64,000 nt of DNA from Pterois miles (GCA_947000775.1 CAMQGK010000327.1:744001-808000); one strand, 5' to 3'. Numbered from the stretch's first letter, positions 1 to 10,639 are shown. Numbers and translations are program-made. The notes: generated from the sequence alone by a model not told the origin.

Positions 1-1326
1 TGATCGTCTTTTTGCATAATGCACTGTACAGGTCTTGATGTGTACCAACAGTATCTGCTGCTACATGTTTCCTCAGAACTCCCCTGCTGCACAAGACAAG
101 GACATTAGTTACTCGAAAGCAAATTACTTAACTCACAAGCCATTTAGCACTGATCTCTTCCACCCCAGTAACTAGATACTACTGTCTAGAGCACTTCCAC
201 TAGCATTAGCCGCAGTGTTCATTTCCTCATTGCGTTTAGCATTAGCTTAGCTACAGGCCCTGCACCGCCCTATTAATTAAGTCTGCTTTCAGCGCGGAGG
301 GTTTCAGATCACGTTAGCGCGCTAACTGAAGCAGGACCACTCCGTCTTGCCTAGTTGCCTTCCTCATCACACGCCTGTTTCTCTTCTCTGGCTTTACCTC
401 TTTGTCTCCTCTCCTTCCCTGCTCTCGTTTTCTCCCGGGGTCACCGGCCAACCATGACAAAGAAGAGAACTGTCTGTGTGCTGTATTTCTACCTTTTATT
501 TAGATTTAGACCCCTTGTCATAGGAACATGTGCTCGGGTTGTGGCTCTGTTTTCGGCTCAAGATTAGGATCGGGGTTAAGGTTAATCTAAGGGTGAGAAT
601 AATAAGGGTAAGGTCTTGGAAATGAATGTCCAGCTGTGTGTGCTAAAGGACACAAAGAGAGGCTCTGTTATTATCTCTGCAAGTTGGGTTTATGGGTGTT
701 TGTGTGCAAGGAATAAGATGTGGCTCAGCTGGTGGCTCAGTTTTGACTGGAGCAAGGGATGAATGCAGGGAGGGAGATGAGCAGTGGGTGACATGATAAA
801 GTGGGAGCTTGATGGGGACATTGAGGCAGGGTGTAGGACAGCTGTCCAACAGAGGAGAGTTATGGGTGGCAGTGCCAGTTGTGACAGGACAAAAAAAGGT
901 GAATACAGAGTAGGAGGAAGTGAAACAAGTGCAGGTGCACCACTTTCTACAGCATGAAGCAGCCAAAACAGTTGTCCCAGAAAATGATTAGTGGTTTTGA
1001 CTTCCTGTTTGCCCTGATATGTTGAATCCTCCACAGGTGTGCATGAGAGATTTTAGTGGTTAAGTGTTCGTAAATACAAGAGTCCTGTTTGCAACATGCA
1101 GAGTGGCAGATCGCTGAATGTGAGTGAACATTTCAGAGCTGAAGGGACACACAGATCCAGGGAGCTGCCAGGTGAAGTACACTTCCTGTTTTGAGCACAT
1201 CTAGGTTTTGCAATGCACACGTAGAGCTGCTTATTATTGGTCAATATTGAGATTACAGTTATTTAACATGAATACTCACAGGCTTTGGAAACATTTACAA
1301 ATAACATTTGATAGTTTACATGAAGT
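1..1326. other. Non-coding stretch, nothing assigned
   Basis: No frame here looks coding and no recognised repeat or RNA gene is seen. Positions 545-620 hold a G-rich stretch with scattered GGTTAAGG-like words, and 690-900 is rich in GGAG/GTGG on the plus strand. The open frames on the minus strand of 640-1034 are products of that purine bias. Confidence 0.5.
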
Positions 1327-1847
1327 TTAAGCTGCAGTGGGTAGAATTGGAGCAAATATCATTAAAAAGAGTTATTTGCATAAAATGGCTATGGCTAGAC
1401 AGGTAATCTGAAAAAAATCATGTGCCTCCGTGTCCTCTGGTGGTCCTAAATAACGTCAAACTAGGCAGAGCTGATCAAATATGAATCATCTGTTACTGTA
1501 ATGACTATTTCTCTCCTCAGATGTTTTCAGAAACATCTTTTAATTACTGTTTGGCTGTAAAATGAGAAAGTTTGTGACCCAGCAGCCATGTTAAGATCAG
1601 TTGAATAAATACCAAGCACCGCCCACCAGCCAGAGCACAGCCAATGGGAGCGCTCTCTTGCTGAAATGACCTGTGATTGGTCAGTCTCCCTTTACTGGCT
1701 AGATGTTATAAACCCTGAAAACAGAGCCACGAGGAGGTGCAGAAGACTAGTTTTATCTCAGAACATTTGCATTACAATATGCTGAAAGGTTATGATGCAA
1801 TTTTTGCCCAATTTTTGCTGAAAGTATTCTGCCTACTGCAGGTTTAA
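1327..1847. mobile_element. TTAA-flanked non-autonomous DNA transposon (521 bp)
   Basis: The block is bounded by TTAA at 1327-1330 and at 1844-1847. Just inside, the left end reads GCTGCAGTGGGTAGAAT (1331-1347) and the reverse complement of the right end reads CCTGCAGTAGGCAGAAT, 14 of 17 positions alike. TTAA flanks are the target duplication of piggyBac-type transposons, but the ends do not start with the CCC typical of that superfamily, so the superfamily is inferred. No transposase frame is present. I recognise the interior, with its text about 'gacccagcagccatg' near 1578, as a common percomorph repeat. Confidence 0.65.
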
Positions 1848-1902
1848 ATGCATCAGTCTGATGCACTTTGAAAGCAAAATGAACAGTGCTCTTGTAAATA
1901 AT

Positions 1903-1990
1903 TTTGAATGAATGAAACCTTTATTGCCTCGAGAGGAATTTGCTTTGCACAAAAAGCATGAAAGAATATCAATAGAACACCAACAGTTAT
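1903..1990 (-). repeat. Possible retroposon 3' tail
   Basis: The segment contains 'cctttattgcctcgag' followed by 'ggaatttgctttgc', resembling on the opposite strand the terminal 'gcaaatttcc...aataaa' tails of teleost LINE-mobilised repeats. The match is from memory, there is no target duplication, and the limits are approximate. Confidence 0.3.
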
Positions 1991-2204
1991 ATAGAGGGAA
2001 CTATTACTATTGTAATAATACTTCCACTGCATGCAGTAGCAGCTAGTTACTTATATAACACTGACAAAGTATTACATACTATTGTGATTAGCTTATTAAA
2101 TATGATGTATTACTGTGGATCCAGCTGCCCAACAGTATCTGTAGTTGTTAGATCGTCTGTTGCATTACAATGCTGCTTATATGCTAATGCAATCAATAAC
2201 AATA

Positions 2205-2345
2205 TTCTAATAAAATATGTATGACATCTTTTTCTTTCTTTATTAGGATCCCAATTAGTACTAGCATATGCATTGGCTCTTCTTCCTGGGATCCACACAT
2301 ATACTGTCAAACTTATACACACTTAAGCCACATGAACACAACATA
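2205..2345. repeat. Dispersed repeat with TTTATTAGGATCCCAATTAG core
   Basis: The words 'ttattaggatcccaattag' (2241 onward) and 'ctcttcttcctgggatccac' (2278 onward) are the two signature pieces of a very common teleost repeat, normally 'ggatccccattag...ctcttcctggggtcc'. It probably represents a LINE 3' untranslated region. Boundaries are approximate. Confidence 0.45.
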
Positions 2346-3285
2346 TAAAACAGATCATCTTATTAGATTATCAATGAAATACAGAAGAGACAATATAGTT
2401 ATCTTTTTAACGAACATTAAGTCAAACACAAATTATAATTCAATCATAGTTCCTTATTAGTTCATAGCAATCTTGTTTTTCCTTAATCATACAAATAGAT
2501 ATATTAGTAATCAAATCCTTGTGTGAATGACCTTACATTATATATTTATTCATGCTGCGTTTCACACCAAGAAAAAAAGTGTTGAAATGCATTTCTCATT
2601 CTCTGCTTTCACCCAATTTTATTTTTTATGTCTCACATCATCATTCATAGGTTACACACATAAATATTAAGTTATGGTTCCTGAAATGTTTGGAGATGCG
2701 TTTTTAAAAAATTATGAACCGATCTATAATGATCTCGGACAATATGCTTGCTTCCACCTGACCATGGCTCTGTACACAACGGTTTTCTGTTTCATAAGTA
2801 GCATGAACCGTCTTTCTGCTGCAAATCGTGTTTGATAACAGCGTTGAGCAAACTGAGAGAATAACCTTTCACATAATATCTTTGGCAGCCGTGCCACTGG
2901 TGCATTTCTGTCTAAATTTAACAAAGCATAGGTGGATCTCTGCCAGACTTCTGTCATGCATGTCTGTTACATTAGTTCTGTAAGAGGACTGTAATGCTCA
3001 ATGTGCCCTTTATTTTGAGCTACTTGTAATTTTTTTTTCTTTTCTTTCATTGAAGCGCTGAACCAAATCACAAAACAGTAAAGTGTGACAGATCTAAAGC
3101 ATTTAGAACAAGTCTAATGACATGATGGCATAACTTTTAAAACACTTCTTACAACTGACAAGCCCCTTCCCGTTCTGCTCAGTCTGCTTAGACCATGATA
3201 ATTTATGATTCAATGTTAAACCCAGCAATTTTGTCCTCTATACTTCTTCATAAGTCCATAATAATACTGATATTGCATTTTTTGC
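2346..3285. other. AT-rich non-coding stretch, nothing assigned
   Basis: AT-rich sequence with no recognised repeat ends, microsatellite or RNA gene. A 77-codon minus-strand frame at 2724-2957 has no motif I can name and no supporting splice or promoter context. Confidence 0.45.
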
Positions 3286-4484
3286 TGAACCCCCTGAGAC
3301 CCTTGGGATAGTGGGCGATCCCGGCCGACTTTCTTTCAGAGGACGTAGCAGGTTCAGTTTCAGAGCTAAAGTGAAGGTCCAGATGTCATATGAAAAAAAG
3401 AAAACCTGACGAGGTAACAACCATGTCATGCTAGCTTGCTGGGAAGGAGGTGAAAATAAAACTGTAAAGTTAGGTTGAATTTCAGCATGGAACAAATGGT
3501 ATAGCCATACCCAAAGGGTTCTCTTGACCTCTGACCTTAAGATATGTGAATGTAAATGGGTTCTATGGGTACCCACGAGTCTCCCCTTTACAGACAAGCC
3601 CACTTTATGATAATCACATGCAGGTTTGGGCAAAAAAAATACCTATTTCTGCATACTGGACTGGGGTCCCTAAACAGTCTTGATTTCAAGAGTCTCAGTC
3701 TTCACTGTAAAGCTGAGACTCTTGTGGATCCAATGAGCCTAACTGCATTTATGTGTGATGATGTTCGTCCCCATGGTAGCCATTTCATATAGTGAGACCA
3801 ATTTTTGAAACTTGACCTCACTGTATAAAATGACCTGTGGTGACCTCTTGGATAATCACAGCCTCATGAAACTTTACAGCCACAAACCAGAGACCTGGAG
3901 CATTCAGAGGATGGATGACTTTCCTAGCTGGACTGACGATAAGGGATGTTTGTGAGCAGTTTCCAGAACAGAAGTGTTTGCTATCTAATTGCAGAAAAAT
4001 GGAGTTCCTGCAGAAATCTCCAAATGTCAAAGGTTTTTTATACCAAATCAGAGCATGGCTTTTTCTGTGGTATTCCTCATGTTCTTGGTGTCTTAATGTG
4101 GTATTTTAGAGGGATTATTGATCATTTTTATCAATTCTCAATTAGTAAAACAAATGGTTAGATTTAGCACCAAATCTGTGTAACAAATGGTGCCGCAACA
4201 ACTTATGAGACGTGTCATATCATGGGAATGGTCATCACATGTTGCCCTTCTGAGCCCTTATACATTTTCACAGTTAATTTAATCAGTTAATTAATTATGC
4301 CATGATTATTTCTGATTTATGACTAGAACAACTTGACATACAGTGCAATTAATCTTCAGGTTCCCATCTTTCAGATGATGTACTCCACTTCTGTATAACA
4401 ACTACCGTTATCTCCCCCTAAAGACCCCCCCACACCACCAAAAAAACAGACAAAATGGGTCTACTGTGGGTCTCAGAGGGTTAA
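3286..4484. mobile_element. piggyBac-like non-autonomous element (about 1.2 kb)
   Basis: The left end reads TGAA then CCCCCTGAGACCC (3290-3302). The right end reads GGGTCTCAGAGGG (4468-4480) then TTAA (4481-4484). The 13-bp terminal inverted repeats match at 12 of 13 positions, begin with CCC, and abut TTAA (one copy mutated to TGAA), which together are the signature of piggyBac transposons. There is no transposase frame. Positions 3330-3640 are homologous to the interior of the GGGCTGTCAA-ended elements at 34.1, 37.0 and 41.3 kb, so the two families share a module. An imperfect GAGTCTCAG/CTGAGACTC hairpin lies inside at 3690-3722. Confidence 0.65.
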
Positions 4485-5261
4485 ATAAAATGTTGAATCT
4501 GCCTTTACCTGTATTTTCACTGCATCACATTGTATTTTATACAGTAAATAACAGATTAGAATACACCGATATTTTATACCTAAACTCTCCATTAATCATC
4601 TTCATTTCGTCTATAATCATATGCAAAATAAAGCTAATTTGTAGTCCGAGAACAACGAGTTAAATAAACATTATTACTCTTGCATATGTTAGCATAATGC
4701 TGATTTTTATAATACGAGACATGTAGTCTTGTCTGCTTTAATCTAAATGGAGATGCATATAGGCAGTGTGTTTTGCATTTTTATAAGAATAGTGTTAACA
4801 GCTGTTTAGCTGACCTGGGGAGGTAAAAATAAAGAAAGGGAGGAACGGATGAGTAGAAAGTAAGAGAGACAGAAAGACTGATTAAGGGAGAGAAACAGAG
4901 AGAGGGAGTGAGAGAGATGAACAAAGACAGCACAGAAACACCTCTAATGAAGATGAACAACAGAGAGAGTGTGTCGCCGAAGACGAGTGATGGCTGTTAG
5001 ACACGACGAAGAACAAGACGAGTGTTTAACTCTCACAGCGGTCACCATCATCTGGCCGGCCTATTAAAGTCAGCCCGTCCTGGCCACCCGGTGACATCAC
5101 TGCTCCTTACAGTCGAGGGGACGTTGGACGTTCCTGTCGCTGCGGCAACTGGCACTCCTCCAGCTGTTGTTGCCAGGCGGCAGTCTCCATGGAGATGTAT
5201 ATGGTGGGGGCGTGGGTGGAGCTTGGAGAAGGACAGAATAGAAAAAAAAAAGGGTCGAGGG

Positions 5262-5265
<4 letters not shown>
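4485..5265. other. Non-coding; AT-rich, then purine-rich, then CpG-richer
   Basis: Positions 4485-4800 are AT-rich, 4830-4970 are GA-rich on the plus strand, and 4975-5230 are CpG-richer and free of simple repeats. The last part includes 'gttgccaggcggcag' near 5168, loosely like an RFX X-box. No exon is supported. Confidence 0.45.
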
Positions 5266-5309
<44 letters not shown>

Positions 5310-5329
5310 GTGTGCGTGTGTGTGCGTGT
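5266..5329. repeat. (TG)n microsatellite
   Basis: Near-continuous TG dinucleotides, with three CG interruptions toward the 3' end giving TGCG steps. Confidence 0.95.
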
Positions 5330-5498
5330 CCATCTATTAAATGCATTTTTCAAGGTGAGATAGTGCCGCTATTAAATATAATGATGTTGACAGAGATTAA
5401 AAATCCATACTGGCAGATGTGTGGCTAATTCCAGTGGTATTTGTTGGATACCTCCACCCTGGGAAAAAAAGCCTGCTTGGACTGACAGCTCCCTTACT

Positions 5499-5505
5499 GT
5501 GTGTG

Positions 5506-5552
<47 letters not shown>

Positions 5553-5580
5553 ATGCGTGCGTGCGTGTGTGTGTGTGTGT
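5499..5580. repeat. (GCGT)n tetranucleotide microsatellite
   Basis: About fifteen GCGT units, one changed to GCAT near 5552, flanked by TG dinucleotides on both sides. Alternating purine-pyrimidine with CpG steps is the class of sequence known to favour Z-DNA. Confidence 0.95.
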
Positions 5581-7110
5581 TTCCACAGACAGGGGGGTGA
5601 TAAAAGGAACAGGTACACAGTGTGTGTGTGACTGTGCAGTAGTAAGTAAGGATCTCTGTCTTTCTGTCTCTAATGATATGCTACCTGTAGCTAAGATAGT
5701 AGAACACCCAGGCTCACACACACATATACACACAGCCGTGGTTTTCCTCTATATTCTTTCATTTTATTCCCTCTTTCCTGCTTCACTTCACCCGCTCCAT
5801 CTCCCCTCCTCCATCTCACCCTCTCTTGTAATCAGATGCGAGTAATACACATTGTCACCACTGAGCAAAGTCACTACTCTTCCTCTTTTTTTTCGCACAT
5901 ACTGCGCCTACTTTGCTATAGGCGACGCATTTGGCTCTCTGCACCAATAAACCTGTTGTTGTTGTTTCTTTTGCAATGCCCAACGCAGCCCAGTATTTAT
6001 TGTATGAGTCTTTTATTGAGCTTGCTGCTTCTCAGCATAGGCATAGAAACTGAGACTAATAGACACACACATGCACTGAATAGCTAACATGATCAACTAG
6101 CTATGGGACCTGTGTGCTTGGTATCAAGTCAGAGTGTTTGTGAGCTACAGAAACCTCACAGGCTTACAATCCTCTTATAGTCCGTTGAAAATAAATGCAT
6201 TCAGGCTTGTTGTTGTTTTTTCTTTTTTTGTTTTTTTTTTCAGGAAATTGTTTAGCAAAGTAGGTTAAAGTATAAAATGTCAATTTCACTTATTAAGACA
6301 TTGCTTAGTCTACTGCATCACTAATAGTCATGAACCACAGCATACCTTTCAACTCCCTAATAACTTCAATCTGGTGTCTGGCCAACAGGGCTGTTGCCTT
6401 CATATGTGCAATCAATTATTCGTCACACATCCCCAAATGATTGTGACTGATTGAACTATTTACCTCATCATTTTCCTGGCTGGAGAAAAAACAGGCTTTC
6501 TGCTTTTGTTACGTGCTGCTTTTAACAATTATGTGAAAGCATTTGTATCATGTCCAAGCCTGATCAATCACTGTCCTCTGCTGAGCTGAGCCTGACAGAT
6601 CCTTATGGCGTCTCATCTGTGGTGATCAATTTAGTTACCAGAGGAAGTCCAAACAATAGCCCCTCTCATTAACTATATTGCCCTTGCTGTGCAAAATAGC
6701 ACCTCTGCTTTTGTCTCCCCTGCAGGTTCGGGTTTGATTTTATAGAAGTGTATTAATTTTGTCTGACACTAGCAAGGGCTGTCAGTAATTCAGTGGAGAC
6801 GGTCCGACTGTGGTAACAGCTACAGGAAAGCCTGGATAGCAGCAGGGCACAAACATTTTCAATTCTGTGCCTGAGTTAAATATGCATTTCCACTCACTTT
6901 ACATTCAGTACTGCTTTACCTCTAAAATAACCCAAAAGAGTGTCTGCAAACACATGTATCAGGGCCCAGAAACAAAATAAAGCCATTATTATTATTTTCA
7001 TTTACCTACCACTGACTTTGTATGCTTGTACTGGACGACCTAGATGAAGTCATGGCTTTGCATTCCCATGTTTATAATGGTTTTACGTGTAAATGTAATT
7101 TGCAAGTAGG
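5581..7110. other. Mostly single-copy-looking non-coding DNA
   Basis: No transposon ends recognised. Positions 5700-5830 are CT/CA-rich and 6208-6240 is T-rich. Positions 6380-6830 contain several ATTA/TAAT and ATCAAT words and no simple repeat, so I treat that part as a weak candidate for conserved non-coding sequence, an inference from composition only. Confidence 0.35.
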
Positions 7111-7118
7111 GTAGGAAC

Positions 7119-8120
7119 GGTGGGCATTGACCTCCAGGTCTGAAAAGTGAAGCCAATGCTGAAGTGCCTTAAACTTGCATTCTTTCTAACAGCCAGCGGA
7201 GGGCAACTCGTCTGGTTGCAAGAAGAAGTCTGATTGTATATAAGTCTATGAGAAAATGAGCCTACTTCTCACTTGATTTATTACCTCAGTAAACATTGTC
7301 AACATGAGTTTATGGTCTCAGTCGCTAGTTTCAAGTCTTCAATACAGCATGGTGTTCATTTAGTAAATTCTGGTCCCATTTAGAGTCAAATATGGCAGGT
7401 CGCTACCACGGTGTTATCTGGCCTGGAGCAGTGTCTCAAGTCAGTTACTTCTGTTAGTACATTTCCATGTAGTACACTGTGCACCCTGTGTAGTAGTGTG
7501 TGAAATTTGACAGGATAGTGTTGTCTCAAATGGCACACAGCTGTTGTTGCGCTCACTGGAAGTTTGGTAGATCAGCTGGTGATAGTCAGCCAAGGACATC
7601 ATGCTGTATCAGCGGTAATTCAAATCAGACGGATAAATTAACCCAATAAGGGCTTGTAACGGACCACAGTATAGTCGAACCCTGCCACTTCCTTGCCCTG
7701 GTTTGAAATAGGTTGGTAGCTCCTCCCCTTCCACTACGTATCAAAGATGGTGACCATTGAAGGTGAGATGTGTCCAGCAATCCACACTCAACGTTTACCA
7801 TTTTAAGTCTAACATCCGGGTACTTAGAGTGCACTGCATTTTTCCATACATGAAGTATGAGATATTTGAACTCTGAGACAGAAAATGGAGCCAGCATGGA
7901 TGTTGTCCATGTTTTCATCTTACAACTTTAACCCTTTCACAGTGTGTTTTGAGTCCATGAAAGTTAATTATAACCATGACACCCTCTCGTGTCACTTCTG
8001 GCTGCAAAATACCAGCAAGGCTACGGCCAAAATGCCAAACTCGAGGCTTCAAAACAGCAGTCCACAAACCAATGGGTGACGTCACGGTGACTACGTCCTC
8101 TTCTTATATACCGTCTATTA
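7119..8120 (+). mobile_element. hAT-like non-autonomous element, copy 1 (interrupted)
   Basis: The element runs from 'ggtgggcattgacc' to 'ataccgtctatta' and is flanked by a perfect 8-bp duplication GTAGGAAC (7111-7118 and 8121-8128), the size made by hAT transposases. The same family recurs at 20381, 20855, 22752 (reverse) and 43890 (reverse). Shared landmarks are 'gtctgaaaagtgaagccaat' at the start, 'ctttaaccctttcacagtgt' in the middle and 'caccaatgggtga'-type text before the end. Terminal inverted repeats are short and degenerate. No transposase frame remains. A block of about 460 bp in the middle is absent from the other copies and is listed separately. Confidence 0.65.
7429..7885. mobile_element. 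Insert nested inside the 7.1-kb hAT-like element
   Basis: Comparison with the copies at 20.4 and 20.9 kb shows that family sequence stops after 'ggcctgg' (about 7427) and resumes at 'atgttgtccatg' (about 7898). The insert starts near 'cagtgtctcaag' and ends near 'ctctgagacag', so its ends are weakly inverted (TGTCTCA and TGAGACA). The hexamer TGGAGC occurs on both sides (7424-7429 and 7886-7891), which could be what remains of a target duplication. The limits are uncertain by about 10 bp. Confidence 0.45.
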
Positions 8121-8128
8121 GTAGGAAC

Positions 8129-9214
8129 TGCCTCCAGCCAGGTAGTTAAACAAGAGTTTTCCCACGTGTTAAAATGAGTTTAGCATTCAGAACTGTTGAA
8201 GTTAAAAATGTTGTTTTAGACCCTCAGTGGAAGCACAGGCTGTTAAAACACAATATTTGTGCCTGCAGGGATTAGTATTGTCACTCTGCGAACTGAGACT
8301 CCCGGCTAGCGCTGATCTAGTGTGTCTAGTTGCAGCTCTGCCAGTTTTTCTGCCAGGCACTTTAATCAGCTCCTCATTGCCGCATGAATTCCCTATGTAG
8401 GCCTGGCCTGCCTCCCCTTGTGCCTGGCAGCCTGTTATTTTCCCTGCCACATCCGCAGCACATCAACCTGTAAGTGTCATTTAGCTATCAACACACACGG
8501 CTCCCCTGAGCTTTTTTGTTATTAAAAAATGGGACACGCTCCCCTCGCCACCAGGGTGCCACGTGTGTGTATGTGTGTGTTGTGGTTCGTTTTGGCTACA
8601 GAGAGACAATGCTATTACTAAGAGTAACCCCGTGTTCCCCTGGAGGAATCAATGAATCGAGAATTATTTGTGTGGCTCTGTTGAGTGTAGGTGCATGTGC
8701 GTCTTTTAGAGCTCCAAGAAATAGGTGTGCTTATTCTCGCATGCATTACTTTCTGAGTGTGTGTTATGTGTTATACGTGTTCTTGTTATGCGTGGGCTGA
8801 ATGTTGCAAGAAAGCTCAAACTGCAAGAGAAATACAACCCTGGGAATCTTGTTTTCCCTCATTGCTGGATGTCAGGTCTCAAATTCACTCTTTTTTTATC
8901 GCATTTTTTGCTTGTGAATTTTTCATACCTCAGACCAGATAAGTAAGGTGATTACCTACTTACATGTATTCGATGTACCGGCTGGTTTGAAAGCCCGCTG
9001 GGTGATAAAGTTTGTGCTGTTGTTGGAGAGACCAACATGCACCGGAGGAGCTGTTTACAACTCAGTTTTAGCAGCTGATTCAGCTGTTATCAGGTGATTA
9101 AATAGGCGTTATCGGTCACTATAAGCAGCATAGATGTGGGTCAGTAGGGGCCTACTATGCCTTGTACCTTGTAAAAGTGAAAGCAAAAAGTGAAAGTAAA
9201 ACTAAACATTACAT
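8129..9214. other. Non-coding, partly single-copy-looking
   Basis: No recognised repeat ends. Positions 8200-8540 are free of simple repeats and hold words such as 'ctttaatcagctcc' and 'ctcattgccgcatgaa', a weak candidate for conserved non-coding DNA. Positions 8560-8800 have loose TG runs. Confidence 0.35.
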
Positions 9215-9398
9215 TTTAAACAGGTCTAGGCAACAAAACCACTTGTTTTGGCTTAAACTAACTGTGTTTCAAAAGTGAAAGTGAAACTTGAAGCTTCTGA
9301 ACACAGAAATACACATTGCTGGTTTCACATGGGATGCAAACTCCTGCCTCCTGGGTGAAAACCTTGTGTTTTGTGTCCCATCCATTGGCTCCAGCCTC
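9215..9398 (-). repeat. Dispersed repeat with 'aggcaacaaaaccac' core, copy 1
   Basis: The 16-mer TAGGCAACAAAACCAC (9227-9242) recurs at 39412-39427. The segment 'ggtttcacatgggatgcaaa' with 'ctgggtgaaa' is the opposite-strand version of text seen near 20320-20370 and 45835-45885. The family is old and fragmented here, and the hAT element at 9399 was inserted into or beside it. Confidence 0.5.
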
Positions 9399-9835
9399 TA
9401 GGGATGCGACTTTTTCAGTGCCGATACAGATACCGATCCGATACCAGTGTAAATGTGACAAATAAATATATAGGTATACATTTACTGAATTTCACTTAAA
9501 AAAATCTTGAAAATGAACAGTAATTAGAAATCAAGTGTAAACCTTTTTAATGCAACAACAAATTGGTTGAAACTTTAACAGGAATTAAAATCCATCCATC
9601 CATTATCGGGGGTGCTGGAGCCGATCCTAGCTGACACTGGGTGAAGGACGGGCACACACTGGACTCACCAGACTATCACAGAGGAATTAAAATTCCAGCA
9701 CATAATGTACAGTATGTGGTATATGAATAAAGAATTGCATTGAATAGATCAGCCCCATTGTCACAATATCTGATCCAAGTATTTGAGTCAGTATCGGCCT
9801 GATATCTGATGCGGCATCAGTATCGTGCAACCTTG
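9399..9835. mobile_element. hAT-like element with perfect 8-bp target duplication
   Basis: The element begins TAGGGATGCGAC and ends CGTGCAACCTTG; the reverse complement of the end, CAAGGTTGCACG, is similar to the start. It is flanked by the exact 8-bp direct repeat CCAGCCTC (9391-9398 and 9836-9843). The interior has the 'ccgatac' and 'gtatcgg' words of the 'AGGGTTGCACGATA' group of teleost repeats. There is no transposase frame. It was later interrupted by the SINE-tail fragment at 9592-9681. Confidence 0.75.
9592..9681 (-). mobile_element. 5'-truncated SINE/LINE tail fragment with 12-bp target duplication
   Basis: On the minus strand this is the terminal 90 bp of the family seen complete at 17199-17573, including 'agctaggatcggctccagc' and the GGATGGATGG tail. 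The perfect duplication AGGAATTAAAAT (9580-9591 and 9682-9693) shows that it inserted as a unit, truncated at its 5' end, by target-primed reverse transcription. A short piece near the tail is also missing compared with the copy at 17.2 kb. Confidence 0.8.
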
Positions 9836-9947
9836 CCAGCCTCCAGCCAATAAATAGTTTCCAATAACCATGTGAATACATGATAAAACCTACTACCGGG
9901 TGTAAAGGCCCTTTTGATCCACATTTATGGTGCTTATAACTACAGAC

Positions 9948-10313
9948 AACAGTCTAATCAGCTGGTTATATATCAGTTTGTTTAATTATTTATCTATTCT
10001 ATTTTATTCAGTAGTAAAATACACAATCAATAATTTAGAAGCTACAATGAGGAACTTTAATTTTATGGTGATTTTGGCGGCCCCTGTGGACAAAAGCAGC
10101 AGTGTTTGTGAGCGCCAGAGTCCCTTGAGAAAACCTCTCATTTTACTGCAAGGGTCTGACAGTCCGGCACAGTACTGGTTCTGGTTCTCCCATGCCTCCC
10201 GTCTCTCGAGCAGGCCCAGCAACACAACCGATAACACTGACTAATAACACCTGTTTAATGGCCTGACAGCAGTCTAATTGGCTGGTTTTATATCAGTTTA
10301 TTTAATTATTTTT
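9948..10313. repeat. Direct repeat pair of about 46 bp flanking a dispersed repeat
   Basis: Positions 9948-9993 and 10268-10313 share 'cagtctaat...gctggtt' followed by 'tatcagttt' and 'tttaattattt' with few mismatches. They flank the repeat copy at 10038-10245. This may reflect duplication of the host sequence or two ends of one larger old element. Confidence 0.5.
10038..10245 (+). repeat. Dispersed repeat 'caatgaggaactttaatttt', copy 1
   Basis: Shares, in order, 'atgaggaactttaatttt', 'cagagtccctt', 'agggtctgacagt', 'ctggttctggttctcc' and 'cctccc' with 11736-12035, same orientation. The core 'ggcggcccctgtggac' is one I know from teleost dispersed repeats. No terminal repeats are seen. Confidence 0.55.
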
Positions 10314-10568
10314 ATAGATCATTGTGTAGCTTGAAAAGAAGTCTGTTCGTATCAGTGAATCATTAAAAACGACATGTAGGAATGTCTCGGCGAAACAGCT
10401 GGCTTTGTATTCCAGCAGCTCTGCATCTGGAGCAAAACGAGCTGTCAGATATCGTATATAGGCGACTCTGTGTAAGCCTGTGTGTACACATTTCAGATTT
10501 GATCAAAATTAAGCTGTCAAAGATGTGGATGTCTTTTGGGGTGCATACTTTTGATCAATACTGAGCTG

Positions 10569-10570
<2 letters not shown>

Positions 10571-10639
<69 letters not shown>

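Noticed and set aside
545..620. Internal telomere-like sequence (GGTTAAGG, AAGGGTAAGG words)
   Set aside because: The words are irregular and there is no tandem TTAGGG periodicity.
2724..2957. A 77-codon minus-strand frame with mixed composition
   Set aside because: The residues look protein-like, but no motif, splice signals, promoter or copy elsewhere supports it, and the length is within chance for AT-balanced DNA.
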